Shown here piece after piece: positions 1-9,678 of a stretch of 64,000 nt of DNA (positions are counted from its first letter, which is position 1; each line of letters starts with the position of its first letter). This DNA comes from Skermania piniformis (GTDB lineage: Bacteria > Actinomycetota > Actinomycetes > Mycobacteriales > Mycobacteriaceae). The DNA is taken from NCBI RefSeq assembly GCF_019285775.1, contig NZ_CP079105.1, positions 4,038,603 to 4,102,602 on the forward strand. Direction: 5' to 3'. The translations under genes and the position numbers were made by a program. The notes under the pieces were generated by a model, which was not told where the DNA came from, did not search any database, and saw nothing but the letters and a program-made list of their open reading frames with translations.

Positions 1-1733
1 AGCGAGGTCGGTTCGGTCTCCGCGTACCGGTTGCCGGTGATCGACTCGACGTCCACCGTCTTGGTGCCCCAGATTCGCACGGTGACATCCGAATCCGAGG
101 CCGCGGCCTGGATCACGATGCCGTGCTGGGTGTTGTTGCGGAACTGCAGATCGATCGCGCCCTCGAACACGGTTGCCTCCCGCGCTTCGGGATAGCGCGA
201 GATGTAGTAGCTGTGTTCGGTGTGCGTTACGTCCTCCAGGCCGGCGAAATACGCCGCGTTGTACAACGTGGTGGCGAACTGGCTCACCCCGCCGCCGATC
301 GCCTTCGCCGGACGGCCGTGGTCGATGATGCCCGACTCGACGTAACCCTGCGCCGCACCGCGTGGACCGGTGTAGCCGTTCAGCGAGAACGTGTCGCCCG
401 GTAGCACCAGCGCCCCGTTCACCTGTGCCGCCACCGCGCGGATATTCACGCCGGACGCCGCGGCGAACCCGCTGGTGGTGAACTGGCCGATCACCTCGCG
501 GATACCCAAGCCCTGCGCCTGCTCGGTACCGATCTTCGGCGGCACGGGTTTGTAGGTCGCTGCGGCGGTCCGCACCACCGGTGCCGCCAGCAGCCCCGGC
601 AGTGCGTCCAACGTCGTGGCCCACTCCACCCGGTCGCCGACCACCGCCGGTACCACCCGCGGGACACCACCGGACACGTCGACGGTTGCGTCCTTCGGCG
701 CCACCTCGCTCGGTGCGAGCTGCGGGGCCAACAGAGCCGTCGCGGCATTCTTGTCGTAGCGCGGTTCCAACTGATCGCCGACCGCCGCGAAACTGAGCAC
801 GCGCGGTACATCCGTCGGCGACAGCACCGCCCGACGCCCCTGCTTGCCGGTGAATACGACGTCGCTCTGCACCGCCGGCTCGGCCACCGTCTGCATGGCC
901 CGCTCGACCGCAGCAGCGTTCACCTGCACGGCAGTGGTGCGCACCGGCAGGTCGACGGGGGTGCCGTCCACCCAGTGCCGGGCCAGCCGATCCCGTGCGG
1001 CCGCCAGGTCGAGCTCCTGGCCGGGCACCGGCGCCACCGCGACCGGACGGGCGCCGTCGAAGACGATGTTGCCCTCGACAGGTTGGCGGTCCACCTGCGT
1101 GGTCACCTCGCGCAGCGCGGCGGTCAGCGCTGCGTCGTCGACCGACGGCACGAACCCGACCTCGGTCCGCCGGAACCAGGAGGTGGCGCGGGTGATCGGA
1201 TTCCACGACTGAGCGCCCACCCGGTCCAGCGTCGCCGGCCAGTCGATGTCCAGTCCGGCCCCCTTCGGCACGATCTGGGCGGTGACATCGCCCGCACGAA
1301 CGTCGATCGGTCGGGTCGACCGCTCCAGTAGGGCGGTGCGCAACTGCGCCTCGGCGTCGGCGCGGGAACGGCCGCCCACGTCGACGCCGGCGACGGTCAC
1401 CCCGCGCGGCATATGCCCGCCGGACAGGACCAGATCGAGCACGTAGACCAAGGCCACCAGCGCGAATGCCGCCACCGTGACCGGCACGACCCACCGGCGC
1501 GAGCGGCGAGTCGGCGGCGCCGGGAGAAACTCCGGCGATGGCGGAACCACCGGGGGCGGGTTCGGCGGGAAGAGGTTCGGCAGAGAAGGGTTCGGTGGAG
1601 GAGGGTTCGGCGGCGACGAACTCACCGCCGCAGCGGTCGGCGGCGACCCGGAAAGCGACGGCAGCCCGGATATCGGCTCGGTAGCCGGATCGACGCCCGG
1701 ACCGTACCCGCCCGGCAACCCGTCGTCACCCAT
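1..1733 (-). CDS. VanW-family membrane-anchored envelope protein (C-terminus beyond window)
   Basis: The ATG at 1731-1733 has GGGAGG about ten bases upstream, and the frame stays open to the left edge, leaving 577 visible residues. Residues 1-80 are a Pro/Ser/Asn-rich, presumably cytoplasmic tail. A basic RRSRRW stretch precedes one membrane helix (about 82-104). The exported part starts with [11 protein letters not shown], typical of peptidoglycan-binding_4/YoaR-like repeats. From about residue 400 a VanW domain is clear ([38 protein letters not shown]). VanW's biochemical role is unknown. The name comes from glycopeptide-resistance clusters, but there are no vanHAX genes here, so resistance should not be inferred. 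A cell-wall-associated role is an inference from the domain set. Confidence 0.85.
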   Translation of the reverse strand, partial: MGDDGLPGGYGPGVDPATEPISGLPSLSGSPPTAAAVSSSPPNPPPPNPSLPNLFPPNPPPVVPPSPEFLPAPPTRRSRRWVVPVTVAAFALVALVYVLDLVLSGGHMPRGVTVAGVDVGGRSRADAEAQLRTALLERSTRPIDVRAGDVTAQIVPKGAGLDIDWPATLDRVGAQSWNPITRATSWFRRTEVGFVPSVDDAALTAALREVTTQVDRQPVEGNIVFDGARPVAVAPVPGQELDLAAARDRLARHWVDGTPVDLPVRTTAVQVNAAAVERAMQTVAEPAVQSDVVFTGKQGRRAVLSPTDVPRVLSFAAVGDQLEPRYDKNAATALLAPQLAPSEVAPKDATVDVSGGVPRVVPAVVGDRVEWATTLDALPGLLAAPVVRTAAATYKPVPPKIGTEQAQGLGIREVIGQFTTSGFAAASGVNIRAVAAQVNGALVLPGDTFSLNGYTGPRGAAQGYVESGIIDHGRPAKAIGGGVSQFATTLYNAAYFAGLEDVTHTEHSYYISRYPEAREATVFEGAIDLQFRNNTQHGIVIQAAASDSDVTVRIWGTKTVDVESITGNRYAETEPTS

Positions 1734-1859
1734 TCCCGCAACACCTCCCGACCCCTCGTCCGGTCCACGCCTCGGCTGCGACCTGGCCCGATTATCGCAG
1801 TACGGTCACGAACCGCCGGATGCGGTCGAGATCGGCCCCCCGGGAGAATGTCGAAAGCC

Positions 1860-1898
1860 CCACGCTGCTGCCGGGTCGGGGGTCAGGCAGCAGCGTGG
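1860..1898. other. Perfect 13-bp stem-loop
   Basis: Arms 1860-1872 (CCACGCTGCTGCC) and 1886-1898 are exact reverse complements around a 13-base G-rich loop. There is no clear T-run on the plus side. On the minus strand the hairpin is followed by GGCTTTCG. It could be a weak terminator or attenuator in the VanW leader, or an insulating structure between the two divergent genes. The function is unknown. Confidence 0.5.
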
Positions 1899-2003
1899 AG
1901 CCACACTGGATATCGCCGTCCCCGCTGAGGCGTTACACACGGACCGACGATTCTCGAATGTGATCCAGGACACAGCCGCACCTCGCCCGGGCGACGACAT
2001 CTG

Positions 2004-2019
2004 TGTGATGGTTGTCATA
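2004..2019. promoter_or_regulatory. Possible CRP/GlxR-type operator upstream of ppgK
   Basis: TGTGATGGTTGTCATA matches the actinobacterial CRP consensus TGTGA-N6-TCACA with one mismatch. It ends 60 bp before the ppgK start, a reasonable position for cAMP-dependent control of glucose phosphorylation and the pentose phosphate genes behind it. A site this short with one mismatch can occur by chance. Confidence 0.35.
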
Positions 2020-2079
2020 TGTCGTCGATCGACTCGGCCGACGACGCGCCGGTCCCGGCGAGATCCCCAGGAGGTCGCA

Positions 2080-2892
2080 ATGACTCAGCCCGCGACGGTT
2101 CAACCCGCCGACACCGGACAGGCGCTCGGCGTCGATGTCGGGGGCAGCGGGGTCAAAGGCGCCATCGTCGACCTGGCCACCGGCGAGTTCGTCGGCGACC
2201 GGGTCCGGATCGAAACCCCACAGCCGGCGACACCGGCGGCAATCGCGGCCACCACCGCGCAGATCGTCGAACAACTGGGCTGGGCCGGCCCGATCGGCGT
2301 CACCGTGCCGGCGGTCGTCACCGGCGGCATCGTGCGCACCGCAGCCAACATCGACAAGTCCTGGATCGGTACCGACGCCGCCGCCCTGTTCAGCCGGACG
2401 CTCGACGGCCGGCCGGTCACGGTCCTCAACGACGCGGATGCCGCCGGTCTCGCCGAGGACCGCTACGGCGCCGGGCGCGAACACTCCGGCGTGATCATCC
2501 TGCTGACCTTCGGCACCGGCATCGGCTCGGCGGTGCTCAACAACGGTGTGCTGTTACCGAACACCGAGTTCGGCCACTTCGAGGTGAACGGCAAGGACGC
2601 CGAACGCCGCGCGGCGGCCTCGGTTCGAGAGCGCAAAGATCTGTCCTGGAAGAAATGGTCCAAACGGGTTTCGAAAGTGCTGATCCGCTACGAGGATCTG
2701 TTCTGGCCCGATCTGTTCATCGCCGGGGGCGGCGTAAGCCGCAAGGCGGACAAATGGATTCCCCGGCTGACCAACCGCACACCGATGATCGCGGCGCAGT
2801 TGGAGAATACCGCCGGCATCGTCGGCGCAGCGATGGCGAGCGTGGCAATCGCCGGCACCGCGTCGGCAAGTTCGACGAATACACCCGAATGA
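2080..2892 (+). CDS. ppgK: Polyphosphate glucokinase (PPGK)
   Basis: Phosphorylates glucose to glucose-6-phosphate using inorganic polyphosphate or ATP, in the cytoplasm. The 270-residue product is close to the usual mycobacterial length. It shows the ROK-type phosphate motif [17 protein letters not shown] near residues 13-30, a second nucleotide motif [11 protein letters not shown], and the PPGK-typical [13 protein letters not shown] segment followed by a Lys/Trp-rich LSWKKWSKR stretch thought to help hold polyphosphate. The ATG at 2080 was chosen because AGGAGG sits five bases upstream; the frame runs further upstream but lacks coding character there. The gene leads a forward run with zwf (65-bp gap), gnd and a lactonase, so its product feeds the next enzyme directly. 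Confidence 0.93.
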   Translation: MTQPATVQPADTGQALGVDVGGSGVKGAIVDLATGEFVGDRVRIETPQPATPAAIAATTAQIVEQLGWAGPIGVTVPAVVTGGIVRTAANIDKSWIGTDAAALFSRTLDGRPVTVLNDADAAGLAEDRYGAGREHSGVIILLTFGTGIGSAVLNNGVLLPNTEFGHFEVNGKDAERRAAASVRERKDLSWKKWSKRVSKVLIRYEDLFWPDLFIAGGGVSRKADKWIPRLTNRTPMIAAQLENTAGIVGAAMASVAIAGTASASSTNTPE

Positions 2893-2957
2893 CCCGGGCG
2901 ATGAACGTGCCGTTCAGTTCTGCGCACACCCTGCCCGGCACCGGCGAAAGTGGGACG

Positions 2958-4406
2958 ATGGAGGCCATGCCGACCAAGGACGTGCAAACCGAGCCATACG
3001 TCGTCGTACTGTTCGGCGCCACGGGCGATCTCGCCCGAAGAAAGCTCCTGCCCGCGCTGCTGCACCTGTCGATCTCGCAGCTGGCGCCCGACCTGCGGAT
3101 CGTCGGCACCTCGCTGGACGACATCGACGACGAGCAGTTCCGTGCGATCGCGTCCCAGGCCTGCCTGGAATTCGACCGGCATTCGGCCGGCCCGCTCGAG
3201 CGCGATGCCTGGGTGAAATCGCTGCGCTACGTGCCGCAGGGCAAAGGGCCGGCCGCGCTGGCCGAGGCGGTAGCGGCCCAAGCCGCCGAACTCGACCACC
3301 CGAACCTGCTGCACTACCTGAGCGTTCCACCGCGGGCCGCCATCCCGGTGATCCACATGCTGCAGGAAGCCGGGCTGGTCAAGGACTCCCGGGTGATCAT
3401 GGAGAAGCCGTTCGGCACCGATCTGGTCAGTGCCATCGCGCTGAACCAGGCGATCCACGAGATCTTCGCCGAGGATCAGATCTTCCGGATCGACCATTTC
3501 CTGGGCAAGGAGCCCGCCCAGAACATCCTCGCGTTCCGGTTCGCCAACGGCCTGTTCGAGCCGATCTGGAACCGCACGTTCATCGACCATATCCAGATCG
3601 ACGTGCCGGAAACCCTGTCCCTGGAGGGCCGGGCTGCGTTCTACGAGCAGACCGGCGCATTCAAGGACATGGTGGTCACCCACCTGTTCCAGATCCTCGC
3701 ATTCGTCGCAATGGAACCGCCGACCGAATTGGCTTCGGAAGCAATCAGTATCGAGAAGAACAAGGTGTTCCGCTCGATGGTGCCGTTGCAGCCGCACAAG
3801 GTGGTCCGCGGCCAGTACCGCGGGTATCGCGACGAGCCCGGGGTGTCACCCGAGTCGGATACCGAGACGTTCGTCGCGCTGGAGTGCGAGATCGACAACT
3901 GGCGCTGGGCCGGCGTGCCGTTCTACCTGCGCACCGGGAAATGTCTCGCCGAAGGCCAGCGAATCATCTCGATCGCGTTCCGCGAGCCGCCGAAGAGCAT
4001 GTTCCCGGCCGGTTCCGGAGTCGGCGCGCACGGCCCGGACCACCTCACCTTCGACTTGGCCGACCAGTCCAAGGTGTCGCTGTCGTTCTACGGCAAACGA
4101 CCGGGTCCCGGGATGAAGCTGGACAAGCAGAGCCTGCAGTTCGGTCTCACCGAAACCGATACCGCGAACGACGTGCTGGAAGCGTACGAACGGCTGATCC
4201 TGGACGCCATGCGCGGCGACCACACGCTCTACAACACCGCCGACGGCATCGAACGCCTGTGGGAGGTGTCGGCGCCGCTGCTCGACAATCCGCCGCCGGT
4301 ACGCGGTTACGACCAGGGTTCCTGGGGACCCAACGCGATCCACCAGTTGATCGCACCGCACGCCTGGCGGCTGCCGTTCGAGCGGGTCTGGCGAGCGAAA
4401 AAGTAA
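2958..4406 (+). CDS. zwf: Glucose-6-phosphate 1-dehydrogenase
   Basis: Oxidises glucose-6-phosphate to 6-phosphogluconolactone with NAD(P)+, the entry step of the oxidative pentose phosphate pathway. The 482-residue product has the dinucleotide motif [15 protein letters not shown] near residue 17 and the substrate-site signature [13 protein letters not shown] near residue 180, followed by the usual [14 protein letters not shown] block. Full length for the family. Start choice is uncertain: ATG 2958 (weak purine stretch GAAAGTGGG upstream), ATG 2967 (its GGAGG would be too close) and an ATG about 2901 are all in frame. It resembles M. tuberculosis Zwf1, which is also adjacent to a gnd gene. 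It lies between ppgK and gnd. Confidence 0.94.
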   Translation: MEAMPTKDVQTEPYVVVLFGATGDLARRKLLPALLHLSISQLAPDLRIVGTSLDDIDDEQFRAIASQACLEFDRHSAGPLERDAWVKSLRYVPQGKGPAALAEAVAAQAAELDHPNLLHYLSVPPRAAIPVIHMLQEAGLVKDSRVIMEKPFGTDLVSAIALNQAIHEIFAEDQIFRIDHFLGKEPAQNILAFRFANGLFEPIWNRTFIDHIQIDVPETLSLEGRAAFYEQTGAFKDMVVTHLFQILAFVAMEPPTELASEAISIEKNKVFRSMVPLQPHKVVRGQYRGYRDEPGVSPESDTETFVALECEIDNWRWAGVPFYLRTGKCLAEGQRIISIAFREPPKSMFPAGSGVGAHGPDHLTFDLADQSKVSLSFYGKRPGPGMKLDKQSLQFGLTETDTANDVLEAYERLILDAMRGDHTLYNTADGIERLWEVSAPLLDNPPPVRGYDQGSWGPNAIHQLIAPHAWRLPFERVWRAKK

Positions 4407-4494
4407 GCAGCAGAACAGAAAAACAGCGGGCCGGCGCGGCCCCGGAGAACAGACAACCCGCGAAGCACAGCTCGCGGGCGGGAGAGAGGGAGCC

Positions 4495-5517
4495 ATGCAG
4501 CTGGGAATGGTCGGCCTGGGCCGGATGGGCGCGAACATCGTGCGCCGGATCATGCGGGATGGGCACACCGCGGTCGTCTACGACGTCAACGAAGCTCCGG
4601 TGCGCGAACTTGTCGACGAGGGTGCCGAATTCGGCACGACCGACCTCGCCGAGTTCGTGTCCAAGCTGGAGACGCCGCGGGTGGCCTGGGTGATGATCCC
4701 GGCCGGGATCACCGGCAAGGTGATCGATCAGCTCGCCGAGCTGATGGCGCCGGGGGACATCATCATCGACGGCGGCAACAGCCGCTACCACCAAGATATC
4801 GAGCGGGCGAAAGCATTGGCACCCAAAGGTATCCACTACGTGGATATCGGCACCTCGGGTGGCGTGTTCGGCCTGGACCGGGGCTACTGCCTGATGATCG
4901 GCGGCGAGCGCGAGCCGGTGGAACACCTCGACCCCCTGCTGAAGTCCATCGCACCGGGCGTCGGGACCGCCGAACGAACCCCGGGCCGGACCGGCGAGAC
5001 CTCGACCGCGGAGGAGGGGTACCTGCATTGCGGTCCGGCCGGCGCGGGTCACTTCGTGAAGATGGTGCACAACGGCATCGAGTACGGGGCGATGGCCGCG
5101 TACGCCGAGGGCCTGAACATCCTGCACAAGGCCGATATCGGCAACCGGGACAGCGGCGATTCGTCGGCGGAGGAGACACCGCTGGAGAACCCCGAGTGGT
5201 ACCGATACGACCTGGATGTTCCCGAGATCACCGAGGTGTGGCGACGCGGCTCGGTGGTCGCGTCCTGGCTGCTCGATCTGACCGCCGCCGCGCTGTACGC
5301 CGAACCGACGCTCGAATCGTTCGGGGGACGGGTGTCCGACTCCGGCGAAGGCCGGTGGACCGTGGACGCCGCAATCGACGAGGGGGTCCCTGCCGCGGTG
5401 CTCACCGCGGCGTTGTACAGCCGGTTCGACTCCCGCGGCGAGGCGCTCTACGCCAACAAGGTGCTCTCCGCGATGCGTAAGGCGTTCGGCGGGCATCACG
5501 AGTTGCCCAAGGCGTAG
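4495..5517 (+). CDS. gnd: 6-phosphogluconate dehydrogenase, decarboxylating (short form)
   Basis: Converts 6-phosphogluconate to ribulose-5-phosphate, CO2 and reduced cofactor. At 340 residues it belongs to the short Gnd class (M. tuberculosis Gnd2/Rv1122 type). Visible motifs are the Rossmann [13 protein letters not shown] at residues 6-18, [29 protein letters not shown] and the catalytic [16 protein letters not shown] polar insert ([16 protein letters not shown]) lies before the catalytic segment. The start ATG has GGGAGAGAGGGAGCC directly upstream. It follows zwf by 88 bp and precedes the lactonase gene by only 10 bp, so co-transcription is likely. Confidence 0.93.
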   Translation: MQLGMVGLGRMGANIVRRIMRDGHTAVVYDVNEAPVRELVDEGAEFGTTDLAEFVSKLETPRVAWVMIPAGITGKVIDQLAELMAPGDIIIDGGNSRYHQDIERAKALAPKGIHYVDIGTSGGVFGLDRGYCLMIGGEREPVEHLDPLLKSIAPGVGTAERTPGRTGETSTAEEGYLHCGPAGAGHFVKMVHNGIEYGAMAAYAEGLNILHKADIGNRDSGDSSAEETPLENPEWYRYDLDVPEITEVWRRGSVVASWLLDLTAAALYAEPTLESFGGRVSDSGEGRWTVDAAIDEGVPAAVLTAALYSRFDSRGEALYANKVLSAMRKAFGGHHELPKA

Positions 5518-5527
5518 CGTCGCCGCA

Positions 5528-6340
5528 ATGACGGTGCTCGCCCAGGGACACGGGCTGGTCGAATCGGTCCGCCGGCACGACGATCACGTCTGGTTCGCCG
5601 ACTGGTTCGCCGGCGACATCCTGCGGGTACCGATCGACGGTTCGGCGGCCGGCGGCCCGGCCGAGGTGATCTGTCACCTGCCGGGCATGCCGGTCTGTTT
5701 CGACTGGCTGCCGGACGGCCGGCTGGTGAGCACCGGCGCGCCGAGCGAACTGCTGCGCCGCGAACCGGACGGCCGGCTGGTTCGGCATGCCGATCTCACC
5801 GCGATCGCCGACACCCCGTGGAACGACATCGCGGTCGACCCGCGGGGAGCCGTCTTCGTGAACAACATCGGGCACGACTTCATGAGCGACGATTACCGCC
5901 CCGGATCGATCGCGGTCGTCACGCCGGACGGAGTTGCCCGACCGGTCGCCGACGGCCTGGAGTTCCCCAACGGGATGGCGGTGATCGACGACGGCGCGAC
6001 GCTGCTCGTCGCGGAGTCGTACGCGGACCGGCTGACCGCGTTCGACATCGGGGCGGACGGCGCGCTGTCCGGCCGACGGGTGTGGGCCGAACTGGGCAAA
6101 CGCGCAGCACCGGACGGGATCAGCCCCGATCCGTCCGGTTCGGTGTGGTACGCCAGCGTGCCCAACCGGTCGTGCACGCTGGTGGCGGCCGGTGGCGCGG
6201 TGCTGCAGACCGTGCCGTTCGATCGCGCCGCCTTCGACTGCGCGATCGGCGACGGCACCCTCTACGTCGTCGGGGCCGAATGGGGCGACGATATGGCCGG
6301 CACCGGGCAACTCGCCGCGGTGCCGCTCAGCGCGCGCTGA
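5528..6340 (+). CDS. SMP-30/gluconolactonase-family lactonase
   Basis: A 270-residue six-bladed beta-propeller protein of the SMP-30/gluconolactonase/LRE-like family. Signs include the opening VRRHDDHVWFADWFAGDILRV blade, repeated D-G-R-L-V turns, TPWNDIAVDPRGAVFVNNIG, LEFPNGMAV and PDGISPDPSGSVWYASV; these Asn/Asp positions normally bind the catalytic metal. Family members hydrolyse sugar lactones or related esters. Because the gene starts 10 bp after gnd and behind zwf, hydrolysis of 6-phosphogluconolactone or gluconolactone is an attractive guess, but substrate cannot be read from sequence. The 3' end overlaps the convergent nucleosidase gene by 14 bp. Confidence 0.82.
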   Translation: MTVLAQGHGLVESVRRHDDHVWFADWFAGDILRVPIDGSAAGGPAEVICHLPGMPVCFDWLPDGRLVSTGAPSELLRREPDGRLVRHADLTAIADTPWNDIAVDPRGAVFVNNIGHDFMSDDYRPGSIAVVTPDGVARPVADGLEFPNGMAVIDDGATLLVAESYADRLTAFDIGADGALSGRRVWAELGKRAAPDGISPDPSGSVWYASVPNRSCTLVAAGGAVLQTVPFDRAAFDCAIGDGTLYVVGAEWGDDMAGTGQLAAVPLSAR

Positions 6341-6878
6341 ACCCGGCCAACCACTCGCCGAGCACGCGGGCGCTGCCGGCCACCGCGGCCGGCCAGTCGA
6401 ACGCCGCGGCGTCGGCATTGTCGGAGACGTGCTTGACCAGCGTCACCGGCGCACCGAACCGGCGGGCCGCGAACGCCACGGCGTAACCCTCCATATCGAC
6501 CAGGTCGGCCACCTCGGCCAGCCGGGTGCGCGCCGCCGGCTCGGTGACGAACAGGTCACCGCTGGCCAGCGCGGGTCCGGCGCCCAGGTGTAGCCGTTCC
6601 TGCGGGTCGTAGCCCAGGGTGCGGATCGCGGCGGCGTTCAGATCGTGGTTCCACACCGACCCGATCCGGTGCAGACCGGTGACCCCGTCGCGCAGGGCCC
6701 CGGCGGTACCGATATTGACCACGTGCATCCGACTCGGATCGGGAACCCGGGCCAGTGCGGTGGCGACCGCTACGGCCGCCGCGGTCTTGCCGATCCCGGT
6801 GATCACCAGCGGTAGGCCGGTCGGCACGTCGGCCGCCTCGGCTCGGGTAGCCGCCACCACGAGCAGGTTGTCGGTCAC
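6327..6878 (-). CDS. Purine/MTA-SAH-type nucleosidase-phosphorylase
   Basis: A 183-residue member of the PNP_UDP_1 phosphorylase/nucleosidase superfamily. The N-terminus NLLVVAATRAEA and the internal VVNIGTAGALR match the family core, LVDMEGYAVAFAARRFG contains the ME substrate-binding pair that contacts the ribose, and KHVSDNADAAAFDW carries the conserved SDNAD acid. It is shorter than typical Mtn/Pfs proteins. GTG 6878 (reading VTDNLLVV) is the best start; further upstream the frame has no coding character. It probably cleaves a purine nucleoside or thio-nucleoside; the exact substrate is not predictable. It lies 47 bp downstream of the GGDEF-EAL gene on the same strand, and its end overlaps the lactonase gene. 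Confidence 0.8.
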   Translation of the reverse strand: MTDNLLVVAATRAEAADVPTGLPLVITGIGKTAAAVAVATALARVPDPSRMHVVNIGTAGALRDGVTGLHRIGSVWNHDLNAAAIRTLGYDPQERLHLGAGPALASGDLFVTEPAARTRLAEVADLVDMEGYAVAFAARRFGAPVTLVKHVSDNADAAAFDWPAAVAGSARVLGEWLAGFSAR

Positions 6879-6925
6879 CCGGACATTCTGCCGGTCCCTG
6901 CCCCCGGGTGCCGGGCGAGTGCAGG

Positions 6926-9526
6926 TCAACGGAGGATGAGCGGCGACCGGTGCTCGAGCACCAGCTGGATGAACGCCGATTCGGGCATCGGCCGGGAGAT
7001 CAGGTATCCCTGCAGGTACTGCACGCCGTAGGTGCGCAACAACGCCATCTCGGCCGGACGCTCGACTCCTTCCGCGCAGACGGCAAGGCCCAGCTCCAGC
7101 GCGAGCCGGGTCACGGCGCGACAGATCCGCTCCTGGTCGGTATCGGCATCGACACCGGCGACGAACGAGCGGTCCAGCTTGATCTGCTGGACCGGCAGCC
7201 GATGCAGGTAACCGAAGTTCGAGTAGCCGGTGCCGAAATCGTCGATCGCCAGATGCACCCCGCGTTCCCGCAGCGTCGCCAGATTGGCCAGCACGGTGCT
7301 GCTGTGCTCGAGCAAGGTGTCTTCGGTGATCTCCAAGCTGAGTCGCTCGGGCGGCATCGAGTGTGTTTCGAGGGTCCAGAGCACACGTCGGGCAAAGTCC
7401 GCCTCGGCCAATTGCGCCCCGGCGATATTCACCGCCACGCCGGCGGCGATGCCCTGCTTCGCCCACCGGGTCGCCGCGGCCACCGCCCGGTCGAGCACCC
7501 AATCACCGAGGATGGACATCGCCCCGGCCGATTCCGCCAGCGCGATCAGTTCGGGGGTCGGCAACACCAACCGGCCGTCTGCGCCGTACCAACGCAGCAG
7601 AGCCTCGGCCTGGACCAGCCGGCTGGTCCAGGCGTTCACGATCGGCTGGAAGACCAGACTCAACTCGTCGTTGCGCAGCGCCATCCGGAACCGCTCGGCC
7701 ATGATCACCCGTTGCCGCGCGTCGTCCAGCATGGCGGCGTCGAACACCCGGGTGGACCCGCGCTGCGCCTTCGCCGCCGCCAGCGCCAGGTCCGCGCCGG
7801 ACAGCACGTCGGCGGCCGGGCCGGGCCGGTCGGCGGCCAGTCCGATCGACAACCCCACGGTGAACGGCTTGCCCGCGACCTCGTAGGTACCGCAGACCCG
7901 CTCTTTGATCGTGTTCGCGGCGGCCAGGGCAACGTCCTCGGCCAATCCGGGCCGCAACAACACGGTGAACTCGTCACCACCGAACCGCCCGACCAGATCC
8001 TCGCTGTCGACCGCACCGGCCAGCCGGTCGGCCACATCGACCAACAAACGATCCCCGGCCACGTGTCCGCTGGTGTCGTTCACCAGCTTGAAGCGATCCA
8101 GATCGCAGAACATCACGGTGGCCCGGCCCGCGGTCTCGAGCCGCTCGACGAGCGCGGCCTCGAATCGGGTCCGATTGGCCAGGCCGGTCAACCGGTCGGT
8201 GCTGGCCGCGTGCTGCAGCTGCTGTTGCAGCCGAGTCTGGGCATCGACATCGCGCAGGTTGAGCAGCAACGTGCCACCGGGCATCCGGGACCAGGTGGCT
8301 TCGACGTAACGGTCGGTGCCATCCTCGCGGCGGGCCCGAAACGCGAGCCGGTCGCAGTTCGGTTCGCGCAGCCGAGCCGACAGCACCGCCCGGTCGTCGG
8401 GGTGGACCAGGTCGACGAACACGCGGTCGCGCAGCCGGGCCGGGTCCCGCCCCAACACCGCGAGGGCCGACGGACTGGCAAAGCGCACCCGGCCGGACAG
8501 ATCCAGCCGCAGGATCACATCCCGAACACTCTCGAACAGTCCACGGAGCTCCCGTTCGCTCGCGTCCAGCTGCCGGTACAGCTGCGTCACCTGCCGGATG
8601 AACTGCGCCTGCCGCGCCGTCATCGCCACCAGGATCACCACCATCACCATCCGGATCAGCGGATGCAGTACCCCGGGACCGACCGCGACGAAAACGGCGG
8701 ACAGCTCGAACAGGGTGGCGATCGGTAGCAGCCGGTGGTCGAGCGCCGGCACGAGTGGCCGGTCACTGATCAACGGCGCGGCGTTGATCAGCAACAGCGC
8801 CGAGATCACCCAGCTGAGCGCGATCACGTCGACCGGCACATGCAGTGCCCGAGTCACCGTCTCGGCGTCGCCGAGGCTGGCGACCAGCAACGACAGCACC
8901 GCCAACCGCGCCGCCGGGCGACGTCGGGGCCCGCGGCAACGCCAGATCACCACACCGACGGCCAAACCGACGACATCGAGAATGCTCGTGATGAGCATCA
9001 GTACGTCGATCCAGTTCTGCGGAACACTCGGATCGCCGACCCAGGTGCCGAAGTGCCAGCCCGCGCTGAGCACGACGATCGACCCGGTGATCACGATCAG
9101 ATCGAGCGCGACACAGGCAAGCCGGCCTCGTTCGGCGGTCGGCGCCACCAATCCGATCAGACCGACCACGAAGGCGAAGGTCGCGCCGTCGAACCACACC
9201 GAGCTGAGCCAATCGACATTGTCGTACCAGGCGCCCAGATCGGCCGCGATCATGACGTTGCCGATCCCGTTGCAGATCTCGCCGAAGCCGATCAACAGCC
9301 ACGGCACCCAGACCGATCGCGGCAGCCGCAGTGCCGCCGTGATGCACGCGACCCCCGCGACGAGCGAGACGGCCGACAGCACCCAGCCCACCGTCGTCGG
9401 GCGGACGACGGCGAGCGTCAGACTGAGCGCGGACGCAACGAGGAGACCGGTCTGCAGCCGGGGAAAGCGCCACGCAGCGCCGGTCCGCGGCCGGATGCCG
9501 ATCGATCTACGCGGATCTGTGTCCAC
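6926..9526 (-). CDS. Membrane GGDEF-EAL protein (bifunctional cyclic-di-GMP enzyme)
   Basis: An 866-residue protein: about eight or nine membrane helices (residues 25-310), a short coiled segment, a PAS domain (about 330-450), GGDEF (about 460-610) and EAL (about 620-866). The cyclase site is intact (RFGGDEF near residue 514). The phosphodiesterase site also looks intact: EALLRW, the Asn in VAVNIAGAQL, LEITED, DDFGTGYSNFGYL, KLDRSFV and AEGVE. Both synthesis and hydrolysis of c-di-GMP are therefore possible, with the membrane/PAS part as sensor. GTG 9526 is the start used; its ribosome site is weak. The nucleosidase gene follows 47 bp downstream. A second GGDEF-EAL gene lies at 15355-17493. 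Confidence 0.92.
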   Translation of the reverse strand: MDTDPRRSIGIRPRTGAAWRFPRLQTGLLVASALSLTLAVVRPTTVGWVLSAVSLVAGVACITAALRLPRSVWVPWLLIGFGEICNGIGNVMIAADLGAWYDNVDWLSSVWFDGATFAFVVGLIGLVAPTAERGRLACVALDLIVITGSIVVLSAGWHFGTWVGDPSVPQNWIDVLMLITSILDVVGLAVGVVIWRCRGPRRRPAARLAVLSLLVASLGDAETVTRALHVPVDVIALSWVISALLLINAAPLISDRPLVPALDHRLLPIATLFELSAVFVAVGPGVLHPLIRMVMVVILVAMTARQAQFIRQVTQLYRQLDASERELRGLFESVRDVILRLDLSGRVRFASPSALAVLGRDPARLRDRVFVDLVHPDDRAVLSARLREPNCDRLAFRARREDGTDRYVEATWSRMPGGTLLLNLRDVDAQTRLQQQLQHAASTDRLTGLANRTRFEAALVERLETAGRATVMFCDLDRFKLVNDTSGHVAGDRLLVDVADRLAGAVDSEDLVGRFGGDEFTVLLRPGLAEDVALAAANTIKERVCGTYEVAGKPFTVGLSIGLAADRPGPAADVLSGADLALAAAKAQRGSTRVFDAAMLDDARQRVIMAERFRMALRNDELSLVFQPIVNAWTSRLVQAEALLRWYGADGRLVLPTPELIALAESAGAMSILGDWVLDRAVAAATRWAKQGIAAGVAVNIAGAQLAEADFARRVLWTLETHSMPPERLSLEITEDTLLEHSSTVLANLATLRERGVHLAIDDFGTGYSNFGYLHRLPVQQIKLDRSFVAGVDADTDQERICRAVTRLALELGLAVCAEGVERPAEMALLRTYGVQYLQGYLISRPMPESAFIQLVLEHRSPLILR

Positions 9527-9678
9527 TGTGATCTTGTCCCCTCAGCTCGGGCAGCGGCGCCGCCTCCCGCAGCGACCTCCGATCACCTGCCCGACCAGAC
9601 ACCTCCCGACCGATTCAACTAATTGATCTTAAGTAGTAAGCCATACCGCCCGCCCGGCGGTCGATCGGATTCCCGGGT

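Larger units (their letters stand above)
1734..2079. other. Divergent intergenic region between the VanW gene and ppgK
   Basis: This 346-bp stretch holds no credible gene. It contains a long perfect stem-loop (1860-1898) and a one-mismatch CRP-type palindrome (2004-2019), listed separately. The AGGAGG at 2069-2074 is the ribosome binding site of ppgK. I could not place a convincing -35/-10 pair. Confidence 0.6.

Noticed and set aside
1-1733. Vancomycin-resistance gene because of the VanW domain
   Set aside because: VanW alone does not confer resistance and there are no vanHAX or vanRS genes nearby.
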